A stretch of DNA of 64,000 nucleotides. Source: Paenibacillus montaniterrae (lineage in GTDB: Bacteria; Bacillota; Bacilli; Paenibacillales; Paenibacillaceae). A model generated the notes under the pieces. It saw nothing but the letters and a program-made list of their open reading frames with translations, made no database searches and was not told the origin of the DNA. Below are positions 27,451 through 36,434 of this stretch, piece after piece; position 1 is the stretch's first letter, and every line of letters starts with the position of its first letter. The translations under genes and the position numbers were made by a program. The stretch spans positions 31,776-95,775 of the forward strand of contig NZ_BOSE01000015.1 in assembly GCF_018403185.1 (NCBI RefSeq), written 5' to 3'.

Positions 27451-28149
27451 TTAGGCGTGCAGGAAATATTCCGGCATTTGCTGTTGAATAATGCGCGCAT
27501 CATCATACAGCTTATTAATATGCGACTGAATGTCCGCAACAGCTTTTGAAACATTTTTGTCCTTAATATTAGCAATAATTGTTTTATGCTCCTCTATCGT
27601 CTCTTCCCATCTCAGACGATTATACAGCTTAAGATAGCGGATGCGGTATTGATCAGAGCCTATTCCCTGCATCGCCTGCCAAACACGCAGCAGCTGGCAT
27701 TCTTCAAATATAATTTGATGAAGCTGATTGTCCAGCTCCATAACCTCCATCAGCTTGTCTCGTTCATAGCAAAAAATTTGCTGGTTGAGATTGGATTCCA
27801 AGCGGAATATCTGCTCTTCTCCAAATGTCTCGCAAGCCAGCTTGATTGCTCCCATCTCCAATGTTTCCCGCATAAAAACGGCCTCGCGCACGCGCCGCAT
27901 ATCAATATACGAAACATTCGTACCGCGCTGCGGATATACCTCCAGCAATTCATCTACGACAAGCTTGTTGATCGCTTCGCGAATGGGCGTACGGCTGACC
28001 TGGAATACGGATGCCAATACATTTTCGCTAACTGCATCGCCTGGATGTAAGCGGTTGTAAATGATGTTTTTGCGAATGACCCGATACAAATAGTCCTTGA
28101 TCGATTCGGATTTTTTCTTTTCATCAAGCAGCAACTGACTCGCTTCCAC
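27451..28149 (-). CDS. GntR family regulator, FadR subfamily
   Basis: Transcription factor that probably controls the sugar operon at 19835-27173 in response to a sugar-acid or similar ligand. Seen: 232 residues; an N-terminal winged helix with 'NVLASVFQVSRTPIREAINKL' and 'EVYPQRGTNVSYID', then an all-helical FCD ligand domain (about 90-220). The start is a GTG at 28149 with GGGAGGT 6-7 bases ahead. The gene lies 277 bases upstream of the operon, in the same direction, behind its own promoter with a similar operator, so autoregulation is likely. Confidence 0.93.
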   Translation of the reverse strand: MEASQLLLDEKKKSESIKDYLYRVIRKNIIYNRLHPGDAVSENVLASVFQVSRTPIREAINKLVVDELLEVYPQRGTNVSYIDMRRVREAVFMRETLEMGAIKLACETFGEEQIFRLESNLNQQIFCYERDKLMEVMELDNQLHQIIFEECQLLRVWQAMQGIGSDQYRIRYLKLYNRLRWEETIEEHKTIIANIKDKNVSKAVADIQSHINKLYDDARIIQQQMPEYFLHA

Positions 28150-28168
28150 GATATGACCTCCCGTCTAC

Positions 28169-28193
28169 AACTTGTATACTAGCATAACAAGTT
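28169..28193. promoter_or_regulatory. Candidate operator for autoregulation of the GntR-type gene
   Basis: Perfect 7-bp arms AACTTGT (28169-28175) and ACAAGTT (28187-28193) with an 11-base spacer ATACTAGCATA. It lies 20-44 bases before the GTG start of the regulator. Its resemblance to the site at 27325-27349 is the main evidence. Confidence 0.65.
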
Positions 28194-28256
28194 CGAAAAT
28201 ACAACCAGCTTTTTCATTGCTGGAGAAAATTAATGTGATTAAACGAAAACAAGAAT

Positions 28257-28300
28257 AGGGGGTCCAGACGATCAGCTTCCTGACCATCTGGACCCCCTTA
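28257..28300. terminator. Terminator after the MscS-type channel gene
   Basis: GGGGGTCCAGA (28258-28268) and TCTGGACCCCC (28287-28297) form a perfect 11-bp stem with a run of A (T on the minus strand) nearby. It ends the minus-strand transcript of 28377-29639 before the regulator promoter. Confidence 0.85.
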
Positions 28301-28376
28301 AAAATCTAGCACTAGCATAAATTCGGTTAACTTCGTCTCTCTAAGCCGTTTAGCACTAAACTAGCTCTGCTCTACG

Positions 28377-29639
28377 CTAGCCTTCTGCCAGCTCTGCACC
28401 GCTGCGCTCCGCCTGCAAGCCGCTTTTTAGATCATGGCCTGTAGGATTTTGGAATATCCGCAAGCCAAACTCAGGCGCCACTGCTAATATATGATCGAAG
28501 ATATCGGACTGTACGCCCTCATATACTGCCCAAGCTGTATCGTTAGTGAATGCGTAAATTTCCATTGGCAAGCCGGTCTCTTCAGCCTGCAGCTGTCTAA
28601 CCATACAGGTCATGCCCTTATGAATCTTCGGATGCCCCTCCAAATAGCGCTGAATATAAGCTCTAAACACGCCAATATTGGTAAGTGCTCTGCCGTTCAC
28701 CTTAACCGATTTGTCCACGTTCAGCTCTTGATTATGCTGCTCGATTTCCTTTTCTTTCTGCTCAATATAATCCTTGAGATAATGGATTTTTTTGAACTTC
28801 TCGATCATTTCCGGGCTGCATATTGTTACACTGGTTGTGTCGACGCGAACTGAGCGCTTAATACGGCGCCCGCCTGCACTTTGCATGCCGCGCCAGTTTT
28901 TGAAGGAATCCGAGATCAAGGCGTATGTAGGAATCGTCGTAATCGTCTTATCCCAATTTTGCACCTTCACCGTATTTAGCGAAATATCGATGATATCGCC
29001 ATCGGCCCCGTATTTCGGCATTTCAATCCAGTCGCCTACGCGCACCATATCGTTGGAGGACAGTTGAATCCCCGCCACCAGGCCTAAAATTGAATCCTTA
29101 AATACAAGCATCGTAACAGCGGACAACGCTCCGAGACCACTAAGCAAAATGAGCGGACTAACGCCAAACATGCTGGAAATGAGCAAAATACCGCCGACGA
29201 AAAAGATTAAGATTTTAGCAACTTGAATATAGCCTCTTAGCGGTCGAGACTTTGAAATTTCAAAGGTTAAATAAATATCGTTCACCGCATTAAGAAAAGC
29301 GTTAAGCACAAGCAGCACAATGACGATGACGTACACATTAACGGCCTTCACGATAAAGAAGGCAAGGCTTGGGAACAAAAGCGATGAAAAATAAATGATA
29401 ATGGCGGGTACAATATGTGATAGCTTGTGAAACACTTTGCGTTCCAGCAAATAATCGTCCCACTTGAACTTATTATTTTTAACGAAATAGGTTATAAGCC
29501 GTAATACGACCTTCTTCGTAATAAAGTTGGCTGCCACGCATATAAGCGCGATCACAATCATTAAAATGATCGTGGCCAAAATGCTTGCAAGCCCTGTTTC
29601 CACTCCTAAATTTTCTAGCCAACCCGTTATTGTTTTCAT
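28377..29639 (-). CDS. Mechanosensitive ion channel, MscS family (YbdG-like)
   Basis: Membrane channel that opens under tension to release solutes during osmotic downshock. Seen: 420 residues, about five N-terminal membrane helices (15-40, 70-92, 97-118, 140-160, 165-185), the pore-lining stretch 'LGALSAVTMLVFKDSILGLVAGIQL' and the MscS beta domain 'VRVGDWIEMPKYGADGDIIDISLNTVKV'. A long charged C-terminal domain follows, as in YbdG. AGGAGGAG precedes the ATG. It is monocistronic with a strong terminator. The family is firm; the gating threshold is not predictable. Confidence 0.93.
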   Translation of the reverse strand: MKTITGWLENLGVETGLASILATIILMIVIALICVAANFITKKVVLRLITYFVKNNKFKWDDYLLERKVFHKLSHIVPAIIIYFSSLLFPSLAFFIVKAVNVYVIVIVLLVLNAFLNAVNDIYLTFEISKSRPLRGYIQVAKILIFFVGGILLISSMFGVSPLILLSGLGALSAVTMLVFKDSILGLVAGIQLSSNDMVRVGDWIEMPKYGADGDIIDISLNTVKVQNWDKTITTIPTYALISDSFKNWRGMQSAGGRRIKRSVRVDTTSVTICSPEMIEKFKKIHYLKDYIEQKEKEIEQHNQELNVDKSVKVNGRALTNIGVFRAYIQRYLEGHPKIHKGMTCMVRQLQAEETGLPMEIYAFTNDTAWAVYEGVQSDIFDHILAVAPEFGLRIFQNPTGHDLKSGLQAERSGAELAEG

Positions 29640-29906
29640 ATACTCCTCCTTCTGTAACTGTGAACTAATGAGCTGATGCTATTCATTGTCTGCTCCTGGA
29701 TGAACTCATATTCACCGTCCAAGCTGCCTGTCTCGAGAAAGCCTATTCCATTCTATCATATCTGACGCTGCGTTTCCGCTTCGTTAACAACAACGCTCCA
29801 TATTAAAGCAACGTCAAGCTATAGGCTCTATCAATCTGGACATGGTTTAATTTGAATAGAGGATGAAAACCATGATTAAGCATGTTAAAGAGAGGATGAT
29901 GTAAGC

Positions 29907-31073
29907 ATGATCAGCATTGAGAATCAGCTTGGCCTTAGGCCAGCAATGGGATGGAATTCATGGAATACCTTCACCTGGGACATTAATGAGCAATTAATTC
30001 GTGACATGGCAGATTTATTTGTAACGGAAGGCTATAAGGATGCAGGCTACGAATACATCGTAATCGATGATTGCTGGAGTCTGAAGGAACGGGACAAGGA
30101 TGGCAATCTGGTCGCCGATCCGGAAAAATTTCCAAGCGGGATGAAAGCGCTTGCCGACTATATTCATAGCAAGGGCTTGAAGTTCGGCATGTATTCCTGC
30201 GTTGGCACGCATACATGCGCGGGCTACCCGGGCAGCTTTGAGCATGAATTTCAGGACGCCAAGCTATTCGCTGAGTGGGGCGTCGATTACTTGAAGTACG
30301 ATTATTGCTTTAAGCCGCGCCATATTTCAGGCGAACTGCTCTATAAGCGCATGAGCCTTGCTCTGAAAAATTGCGGCAGAGATATTTTGTTTTCCGCCTG
30401 CAACTGGGGAGCCGACAATGTGTATCAGTGGATCCGCGAATCCGGCGCCCATATGTATCGCTCTACCGGAGACATTCGCGACAACTGGGACTCGATTAAA
30501 GAGTTGGCCATCTCGCAGCTTGATAAGCAATGCTATACAGGCTCCTTCTGTCATAATGATATGGACATGCTCGTCGTCGGCATGTATGGCGGCAGCAACA
30601 ACGACTTTATCGGCAGAATCGGCGGCTGCAGCGACAACGAGTACAAAACTCATTTTTCGCTATGGAGCATTATGGGCTCGCCATTAATGATCGGCTGTGA
30701 TTTGCGCAATGCCAATCAGGTGACGAAGGAAATTTTGTTGAATCAGGAGCTTATCGCCATCAATCAGGATTTGGAGGGCCGCGGTGCATACCGCATCAAG
30801 CCGGAGCCGCAATGGTTTCATTCGGATGATGTATTTATGCTCGTTAAGGTACTGACGAATGGCGACCTGGCAATAGGCTTCTTCAATTTGAGCGACAGCC
30901 AACGAGAGCTATCGCTGCAGTTCTGGGATCTTGGACTGCCTTACGCAGCCGGATTTTCATTATCGCTGTATGACTGCTGGGAGCATAAAGAGCTCGGTGT
31001 ATTTAGAGAACGCTTCGCGCCTGTTGTGCCTGCACGAGATTGCCTGATTGTGCGAGCCAAGCTGGTCCAATAA
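29907..31073 (+). CDS. GH27 alpha-galactosidase
   Basis: Removes terminal alpha-linked galactose (or N-acetylgalactosamine) from oligosaccharides. Seen: 388 residues, no signal peptide, so it acts on imported sugars. TIM-barrel markers are 'GWNSWNTF', 'YIVIDDCW', the nucleophile Asp in 'YLKYDYC' and the acid/base Asp in 'RSTGDIRDNW'. The C-terminal 90 residues form the usual beta-sandwich. The upstream site is GAGGATG. The small zinc-finger-like gene starts 2 bases after its stop. The AraC gene at 31275-32096, on the other strand, is a plausible regulator by position only. Confidence 0.93.
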   Translation: MISIENQLGLRPAMGWNSWNTFTWDINEQLIRDMADLFVTEGYKDAGYEYIVIDDCWSLKERDKDGNLVADPEKFPSGMKALADYIHSKGLKFGMYSCVGTHTCAGYPGSFEHEFQDAKLFAEWGVDYLKYDYCFKPRHISGELLYKRMSLALKNCGRDILFSACNWGADNVYQWIRESGAHMYRSTGDIRDNWDSIKELAISQLDKQCYTGSFCHNDMDMLVVGMYGGSNNDFIGRIGGCSDNEYKTHFSLWSIMGSPLMIGCDLRNANQVTKEILLNQELIAINQDLEGRGAYRIKPEPQWFHSDDVFMLVKVLTNGDLAIGFFNLSDSQRELSLQFWDLGLPYAAGFSLSLYDCWEHKELGVFRERFAPVVPARDCLIVRAKLVQ

Positions 31074-31074
31074 T

Positions 31075-31278
31075 ATGAGCAGCAAACGCATTTGCACCGC
31101 CTGCAGCGTCCCGCTTATCGCCGATGATGTTGCGATTTATTTAAAGCTCGTTTCCAGAACAGCCCAGCAGTTTCTATGCATTGATTGCCTTGGCGTCAAG
31201 CTGAACTGTGGTCGCGAGCCGATCGACAAGCTCATTCAATATTATCGTGAATCAGGAAAATGCTCGCTGTTTCGCTAG
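31075..31278 (+). CDS. Small putative zinc-binding protein
   Basis: 67 residues with 'CTAC' near the N-terminus and 'CIDC' at about 35-38, a likely four-Cys zinc site, and a conserved-looking tail 'REPIDKLIQYYRESGKCSLF'. Similar short proteins occur in related Bacillota but I know no function. The ATG at 31075 begins 2 bases after the alpha-galactosidase stop codon, and its 3' end overlaps the end of the convergent AraC gene by 4 bases. No strong ribosome site of its own, so translation may be coupled. Confidence 0.7.
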   Translation: MSSKRICTACSVPLIADDVAIYLKLVSRTAQQFLCIDCLGVKLNCGREPIDKLIQYYRESGKCSLFR

Positions 31279-32096
31279 CGTTCCTGCTCACTTGACCTAT
31301 GCAGCATCATATACTCCGAGGGTGTATATGATGTTGCTTTTTTAAAAGCCTTTGAGAAATACAGCTGATCCTTATAGCCGACAGAGTAGGCCACTGACTT
31401 AATAGACAAATTAGAGGACCGCAGCAGCTCGCAGGCACGCTGGATTCTATAAGAGGCAAGATAGCCTGAAACTGACATCCCTGTCGCCTCCTTAAACAAG
31501 CGAAATAAATAACTGCGTTCAATATTAACGGCATGAACAATTTCCGCTACGGTGATCGTCGATTTCCAAAAATGCTGCGCAATATACTTTTTCGCCAGCG
31601 AGACATAATCCGTTGGAGCGGCCGTTGTCTCATCTGCAAAATACTCTAAATAATACGACAGCAGCAGACGCAGCTTGGCATCGGCACGCATTTTCTCAAA
31701 TGACCTTGCTTCCGCATTCCAGGAAAGATAAAACGAGGATTGTAAATGGTCCGGCGCCTGCGCTGCAATAGGCTTATCCGGAACCATTCCAATCAGCGAC
31801 AACAATTGTGCGGCTTCTTCCCCTGTAAACTCAACCCAAACATATTCCCACGGATCGTGCGGATCAGGGTAATAGTACACTTCCTCATCCGGAAAAATTA
31901 CAAAGCTTTCTCCCGCCTGCAATGAGAAGGTTTTAGAGCGTGTCTCCAGCTTCCCTTTGCCGCTTACAATATAGTGCAATGCGTAAACATCACGCACCCC
32001 TGGTCCCCATTTATGCAAATTAGACGGCTTATGCCCGCCGAATAAATAAGCCAAGCCCCCGCTGCGATATGAATGATAGGAATGTAATGACTTCAT
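31275..32096 (-). CDS. AraC family regulator with cupin sensor domain
   Basis: Seen: 273 residues. Residues 1-150 form a sugar-sensing cupin ('HYIVSGKGKLETRSKTFSLQAGESFVIFPDEEVYYYPDP'). Residues 165-270 hold two helix-turn-helix motifs ('VAEIVHAVNIERSYLFRLFK', 'IKSVAYSVGYKDQLYFSKAFK'). This is the layout of AraC-type activators of sugar catabolism such as those for alpha-galactosides. It faces the alpha-galactosidase gene, and is divergent from the YtrA-type operon. The target is inferred from position. Confidence 0.92.
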   Translation of the reverse strand: MKSLHSYHSYRSGGLAYLFGGHKPSNLHKWGPGVRDVYALHYIVSGKGKLETRSKTFSLQAGESFVIFPDEEVYYYPDPHDPWEYVWVEFTGEEAAQLLSLIGMVPDKPIAAQAPDHLQSSFYLSWNAEARSFEKMRADAKLRLLLSYYLEYFADETTAAPTDYVSLAKKYIAQHFWKSTITVAEIVHAVNIERSYLFRLFKEATGMSVSGYLASYRIQRACELLRSSNLSIKSVAYSVGYKDQLYFSKAFKKATSYTPSEYMMLHRSSEQER

Positions 32097-32182
32097 AGGC
32101 TGCTTCCATATCCTTTCGCTATGATGCTATATGCTTCTTGATCAATGACTGCTTTTCCTGCTGCGATTTATTAACAGAGATA

Positions 32183-32230
32183 TTGACATAGGCGTAAATA
32201 GTGTATATGTTGTATATATACACTATTTAC
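32183..32230 (+). promoter_or_regulatory. Promoter and perfect palindromic operator of the YtrA-type operon
   Basis: A -35 box TTGACA (32183-32188) is followed by a perfect 15-bp inverted repeat GTAAATAGTGTATAT (32194-32208) and ATATACACTATTTAC (32216-32230) with a 7-base spacer. The likely -10 region falls inside it, so the bound repressor would block RNA polymerase. It starts 34-70 bases before the regulator gene, which fits autorepression. Confidence 0.8.
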
Positions 32231-32263
32231 ATTGGTGTTGCCAATATAACTTCGAGGTGGAGC

Positions 32264-32647
32264 ATGAATATTATTATTTCCAACTCATCGGGTGAACCGA
32301 TTTATATACAAATTTTAAACCAGATTAGAAAAAGCATCCTGAGCGGTGAGTTGCGCGAAGGCGACAGCCTCCCTTCTATTAGACAGCTGGCCAAGGATTT
32401 GCAGGTCAGCATTATTACAACCAAGCGGGCCTATGAGGAGTTGGAGAAAGAGCAGCTAATTGACACGGTTATCGGCAAGGGCTGCTTCGTATCGGGAGCA
32501 AATCAAGATTTTATTCGAGAGCAGCGGATGAAGCGGCTGGAGAAAAAGTTGCAGGAGATCATTCAAGATAGCAAGGAGCTGAACATGAGTCAGCAGGAGC
32601 TGCTCGAGTACATTACTTTATTGTTTGAGGAGGATCAAACACCGTGA
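32264..32647 (+). CDS. GntR family repressor, YtrA subfamily
   Basis: 127 residues: N-terminal winged helix ('EPIYIQILNQIRKSIL', 'LPSIRQLAKDLQVSIITTKRAYEEL') and a short helical dimerisation tail of about 45 residues, the length typical of YtrA. It probably represses its own operon through the palindrome at 32194-32230. The ATG at 32264 has GAGGTGGA 2-5 bases ahead; a longer frame upstream would run through the operator and is rejected. Its stop overlaps the GTG of the ATPase gene. Confidence 0.92.
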   Translation: MNIIISNSSGEPIYIQILNQIRKSILSGELREGDSLPSIRQLAKDLQVSIITTKRAYEELEKEQLIDTVIGKGCFVSGANQDFIREQRMKRLEKKLQEIIQDSKELNMSQQELLEYITLLFEEDQTP

Positions 32648-33510
32648 ATGCGATAGAAATTCGGAAAATATCGAAAGCTTACCCTCATTTTACGATCGAT
32701 GAAGTGTCATTGGACGTCAAGCAAGGCTATATAACAGGGCTTATTGGTCCAAACGGCGCCGGAAAAAGCACCTTAATCAAGCTAATGCTAGGTATGATTT
32801 ATCCCGATTCCGGAACTGTAAAGGTGTTAGGCCGCGATATGCCTCAGCAGGAGGTCGATATTAAACAACGCGTCGGCATTGTCTCGGATGAAGGCGGCTA
32901 CTACGATCATCTAACGATACATGACACGAAAAAGCTGATCGCGCCTTTCTATGAGAAGTGGAACGATGCGAAATTCAATCGTTACCTGGAGCATTTCGAG
33001 CTTTCGCCCAGGAAAAAAATTAACGCGCTGTCCAAAGGCATGAAGATCAAGTTTTCCCTGGCCATTGCTTTGTCGCATGAAGCTGAGCTGCTGATTATGG
33101 ATGAGCCTACCTCCGGCCTCGACCCTGTCTTTAGAAGAGAGCTGCTTGATCTGCTTGCGGATATGATGCTGGAGGAGAAAAATTCGATTATATTCTCGAC
33201 TCATATTACGACCGATTTGGATCGTATAGCCGACTATATTGCGTTTTTAAATCGCGGCAAGCTTATATTCAATGAAGCCAAGGATGATGTGTTGAATCGC
33301 TATGCCATTGTAAAAGGCGGTCCAGAGCTGCTTGATGCAGATATTCGCAAGGAATTTGTCGGTATTCGTGAAACATCGATTGGCTTTGAAGGCTTAGTAG
33401 ATAATAAATTTACAGCCAAGCAGCTGTTTGGCAGCTACGTTGTAATGGATAAGCCATCCCTGGAGGACATTATGTATTTTACTGTCAAAGGAGGACGCAT
33501 TCATGCTTAA
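32644..33510 (+). CDS. ABC transporter ATPase (YtrB-like)
   Basis: ATPase of a small ABC exporter or sensor complex. Seen: 288 residues with Walker A 'GPNGAGKST', signature 'LSKGMKIKFSLAIAL', Walker B 'LLIMDEPTSGLDP' and H-loop 'FSTHIT'. The GTG start overlaps the regulator stop by 4 bases. In Bacillus the related ytr genes respond to cell-wall antibiotics; this operon has only regulator, ATPase and permease, so that role is inferred. Confidence 0.92.
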   Translation: MNAIEIRKISKAYPHFTIDEVSLDVKQGYITGLIGPNGAGKSTLIKLMLGMIYPDSGTVKVLGRDMPQQEVDIKQRVGIVSDEGGYYDHLTIHDTKKLIAPFYEKWNDAKFNRYLEHFELSPRKKINALSKGMKIKFSLAIALSHEAELLIMDEPTSGLDPVFRRELLDLLADMMLEEKNSIIFSTHITTDLDRIADYIAFLNRGKLIFNEAKDDVLNRYAIVKGGPELLDADIRKEFVGIRETSIGFEGLVDNKFTAKQLFGSYVVMDKPSLEDIMYFTVKGGRIHA

Positions 33511-34126
33511 TTTGCTTCGTAAAGACTTTATAGCGTTAAAGAGCTCGCTATGGATCAGCGTCCTGCACTTTGTCATCTTTAGTGTTACGTTTATGCCACA
33601 GCTTGATACTTCACTTTATTTTATCGGCATCATTACTGCTTTTGCCGCGTTAAGTCTTGGCACGGCCATTGATATTAAAAACAACAGTCATCAGTTTTTG
33701 ATTACATTGCCGATTCGCCGCAACCAGATTATTCTTGCCAAATACGCATCGGCTGTCATCTATGCTGTGTTTTGGATTGTCGTGTCGTTCGCTGTTCACT
33801 GGTTAGCTAATATAATCATTCCGGAGCTAGGCAAGCCGAACTATTCGCTTGCGGACATTATCATTTCAATCGAAATCACACTTGTGCTTGCCTCTATCTA
33901 TTTGCCGTTGTTTTACGCATTAAACAAAAAAGGGGCTACCGTCATCAACTCACTATTTATCGTTTCGTTCATCATTTTTGCACAGCCAACCACATACATG
34001 ATAAACAACATCAACGAGAGCGGCTTTTTGAATCAGTTAACGTTTTTGTTCCCAGTTGCAACACTTGCACTATTCGGTGCTTCTTACTATTTGACCACTA
34101 AATTGTTTGCCAGAAGAGCTATATAA
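33503..34126 (+). CDS. ABC-2 type permease subunit of the YtrA-type operon
   Basis: 207 residues, six hydrophobic segments (for example 'FFIGIITAFAALSLG'-like at 38-55 and 'WIVVSFAVHWLANIII' near 95-112), with 'KNNSHQFLITLPIRRNQIILAKY' of the ABC-2 transporter family. It overlaps the ATPase gene by 8 bases, so the two proteins are made together. It ends 8 bases before the convergent germination gene, with no clear terminator between them. Confidence 0.85.
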   Translation: MLNLLRKDFIALKSSLWISVLHFVIFSVTFMPQLDTSLYFIGIITAFAALSLGTAIDIKNNSHQFLITLPIRRNQIILAKYASAVIYAVFWIVVSFAVHWLANIIIPELGKPNYSLADIIISIEITLVLASIYLPLFYALNKKGATVINSLFIVSFIIFAQPTTYMINNINESGFLNQLTFLFPVATLALFGASYYLTTKLFARRAI

Positions 34127-34134
34127 AAGCAACC

Positions 34135-35235
34135 CTATTTACCTCGCTCAACATAATGCCTGATGAGCGCTACAGCAAATATTAGTGTTGTAAAGCCGCC
34201 TTCAATCAGCAAGCCTAGCAATGGAAAAAGCTTGTCAAAATATAAAGCAGCAAACGACGCATTATTGCTTGCCGGGAGCAACGGAACAGCAACTACAATA
34301 ATGGAGGAGCCCAGCACCCACCCACGATGGGAGCGTGATCCGAACAGTTGGGCTGCGCCTTCAGAAGCAGCGAAATAGAGAGCAGAAAATGTAATAAATG
34401 CTCCTGAAATATAGATAAGCAGCATAAGAACATCGATCCGCTCAAAAAATGTAACTCGCAGCGTTCGGCTGAAATAATAAATAGGAAAATCGATGCGACT
34501 TGCCAAATATGGCCCGAGAAGAGCCAGACTGCATAAAAAAGTTACCGTCATTACGAGCGCTCCAAGCAATACAGCTGATACCTTTAGCTTGAGTGCCTGC
34601 TTGGGATTAATGAGATGAGGCATCAGCATCCCCATAACGATGCAGATGCCAAACCAGCTTGCCGGATACTTAGCTGCTTTAATTGCGGGCGCAACTCCGT
34701 TTTCCAGCTGTGGCAGCAAATAGTCAAGACGCAGCTCTTGAATGGAGAACAAAATAAGCAAAAGTGAAGCGATCAAAATGATTACAGAAATGATTTGAGT
34801 CATCCTTGCAATCGATTCCAGACCAAGGTAGGCAGCCCAGCTAACAACCAGCGTCATCGTAATCGAAAATAACATGGCGGGTGCCTTTGGCAGCAGCGCG
34901 GTCGAAAGAAATTTGCAGAACAGCCACATCGTTGAAAGGATAACGAGAAAGAAAAACAGCACGAATATTAACCCGAATACTTTCCCGATCGGCCCCAAAA
35001 CAGTTCGGCTATATTGGACCAATGATTGTCCGGCATACTTTCTGCCAAGCCAATAGAGGATGTAGGCAACATAAATGTCGATCAGAACCCCGATCACCAT
35101 CGACAGCCATAAATCCTGCTTCACTTCCGGAATAAGTTGAGTAGGGAGAGAGAAAATAATAAGCGAAACGACAGCTGCAAAAATAATGAAAAAAAACTGC
35201 CTGCCTGAAATTTGATAACGTTCCATGCCCTCCAC
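34135..35235 (-). CDS. Spore germination receptor permease subunit (GerB/GerKB type)
   Basis: Inner-membrane subunit of a germinant receptor in the spore. Seen: 366 residues, about ten membrane helices, amino-acid-permease-like fold of the spore permease family ('LYWLGRKYAGQSLVQYSRTVLGPIGKVFGL'). Two starts are possible: a GTG at 35235 and an ATG at 35226, both after AGGAGGTGG; the ATG has the longer gap. It is the third gene of the gerA-gerC-gerB-type operon, 19 bases after the lipoprotein gene. Which germinant it senses is unknown. Confidence 0.93.
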   Translation of the reverse strand: MEGMERYQISGRQFFFIIFAAVVSLIIFSLPTQLIPEVKQDLWLSMVIGVLIDIYVAYILYWLGRKYAGQSLVQYSRTVLGPIGKVFGLIFVLFFFLVILSTMWLFCKFLSTALLPKAPAMLFSITMTLVVSWAAYLGLESIARMTQIISVIILIASLLLILFSIQELRLDYLLPQLENGVAPAIKAAKYPASWFGICIVMGMLMPHLINPKQALKLKVSAVLLGALVMTVTFLCSLALLGPYLASRIDFPIYYFSRTLRVTFFERIDVLMLLIYISGAFITFSALYFAASEGAAQLFGSRSHRGWVLGSSIIVVAVPLLPASNNASFAALYFDKLFPLLGLLIEGGFTTLIFAVALIRHYVERGK

Positions 35236-35254
35236 CCACCTCCTCTACTTAAAT

Positions 35255-36430
35255 TCATTGATCATGATACTTTTTATCCAGTCTTAGTCCAGCCTTAATA
35301 ATATGCGCCGTCACATTTACATCGACGTTCATCCTGGCCAATTCCTCATTCCATTGCGGCTCTGCCTCTTTCCAATAGTGAGGATAGGTTTGATAAATTC
35401 TTTGACCGAATCCGATAATATCGCTGTTTAATTCCTGATTGATGCGAGCAATAATTCGCTCAACGGAGCTTTGAATATGCTCCTCCAGTTCCTTTTCCAG
35501 CAAGTCATTGGCCGAGACGCTTGATAAGTCCAATGGCTTGACTGACGATTTGAGAGAAGCGTCCACATGGATATCAACGGAAAATTCGATCTGCCCGTTT
35601 CGAAGCCTTGGGGCCTTGCGTACTCGAATCATTTCCAGCTCAAACACAATTGGCTTCGTGCCTTGATCTTCCAATGAAAACTTTACGACACTTCCTTTGG
35701 AATCGCCGCGAAGCCATTCAAAAACTTGTACTTCTGGTTCACTGAGCCAGCCAACCAGCTTGTCCTTTTTGAATACCGCGACCTCGTCAATCGTTACAAT
35801 CTCCTTTTCTTCCTTGGATTTTGGCGTCAAGCCAGCGGCGAAGGCCTGATAGCCAACCTGTTCCAGCCTCGGCAAAAACTCATACATTTCTAGCGTGTCG
35901 GCTGGATTTTCCCTGTTCCTGAAAAATTCGACCCATTCATCAGCCGGTATCTCAACCAGCTCTTGCGACTGCTGCAGCAGTTCACGTACAGACAGCCGCG
36001 AAATCAACACACTGCTTATCGGATTTTGCTGCATGTCGCGCCAGAAAAAATCCATATAATCGCCAATTCCTCGCTTGGCCAGCGTTTCACCAATAATGAT
36101 CGTCCTTGTCTGGGGAAAGAACATCTCTTTTTTCGCTTGTTTTCGTATGCCGTCCATAGCCTCGTAAATGGTGCTGCCCACAGCCGTATACAACGCGAAA
36201 GGCCTCCGCTGTCCACTCCCTCCTGCCGCGACGGATAGCTTGGGATTCACCAGCTGTATGCTTAGCTCGATTTGATTATCTGGAGCAGCATCCAATCCAA
36301 TAGCAGCAACAACGGTGAGCTGAGCAATATTTCTTTGCCCCCAGCAGCCGCTAGCCAAAAGCAGCAGCGAAAGCAAGGCTATCCCCTTCAGCCCAAGGGC
36401 AACATGACGGTTAAACTTCCCTGCAAGCAT
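35255..36430 (-). CDS. Spore germination lipoprotein (GerC/GerKC type)
   Basis: 391 residues, lipoprotein signal with lipobox 'LASGC' (Cys29), then the GerC fold ('QLTVVAAIGLDAAPDNQIELSIQLVNP', 'GWLSEPEVQVFEWLRGD', 'FGQRIYQTYPHYWKE'). It anchors on the outer face of the spore inner membrane and supports receptor assembly. GGGGGTAAG precedes the ATG, 4 bases after the gerA-type gene. The group is clear, while assignment to a named paralogue (GerA, GerB or GerK) is not attempted. Confidence 0.93.
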   Translation of the reverse strand: MLAGKFNRHVALGLKGIALLSLLLLASGCWGQRNIAQLTVVAAIGLDAAPDNQIELSIQLVNPKLSVAAGGSGQRRPFALYTAVGSTIYEAMDGIRKQAKKEMFFPQTRTIIIGETLAKRGIGDYMDFFWRDMQQNPISSVLISRLSVRELLQQSQELVEIPADEWVEFFRNRENPADTLEMYEFLPRLEQVGYQAFAAGLTPKSKEEKEIVTIDEVAVFKKDKLVGWLSEPEVQVFEWLRGDSKGSVVKFSLEDQGTKPIVFELEMIRVRKAPRLRNGQIEFSVDIHVDASLKSSVKPLDLSSVSANDLLEKELEEHIQSSVERIIARINQELNSDIIGFGQRIYQTYPHYWKEAEPQWNEELARMNVDVNVTAHIIKAGLRLDKKYHDQ

Positions 36431-36434
36431 AATC

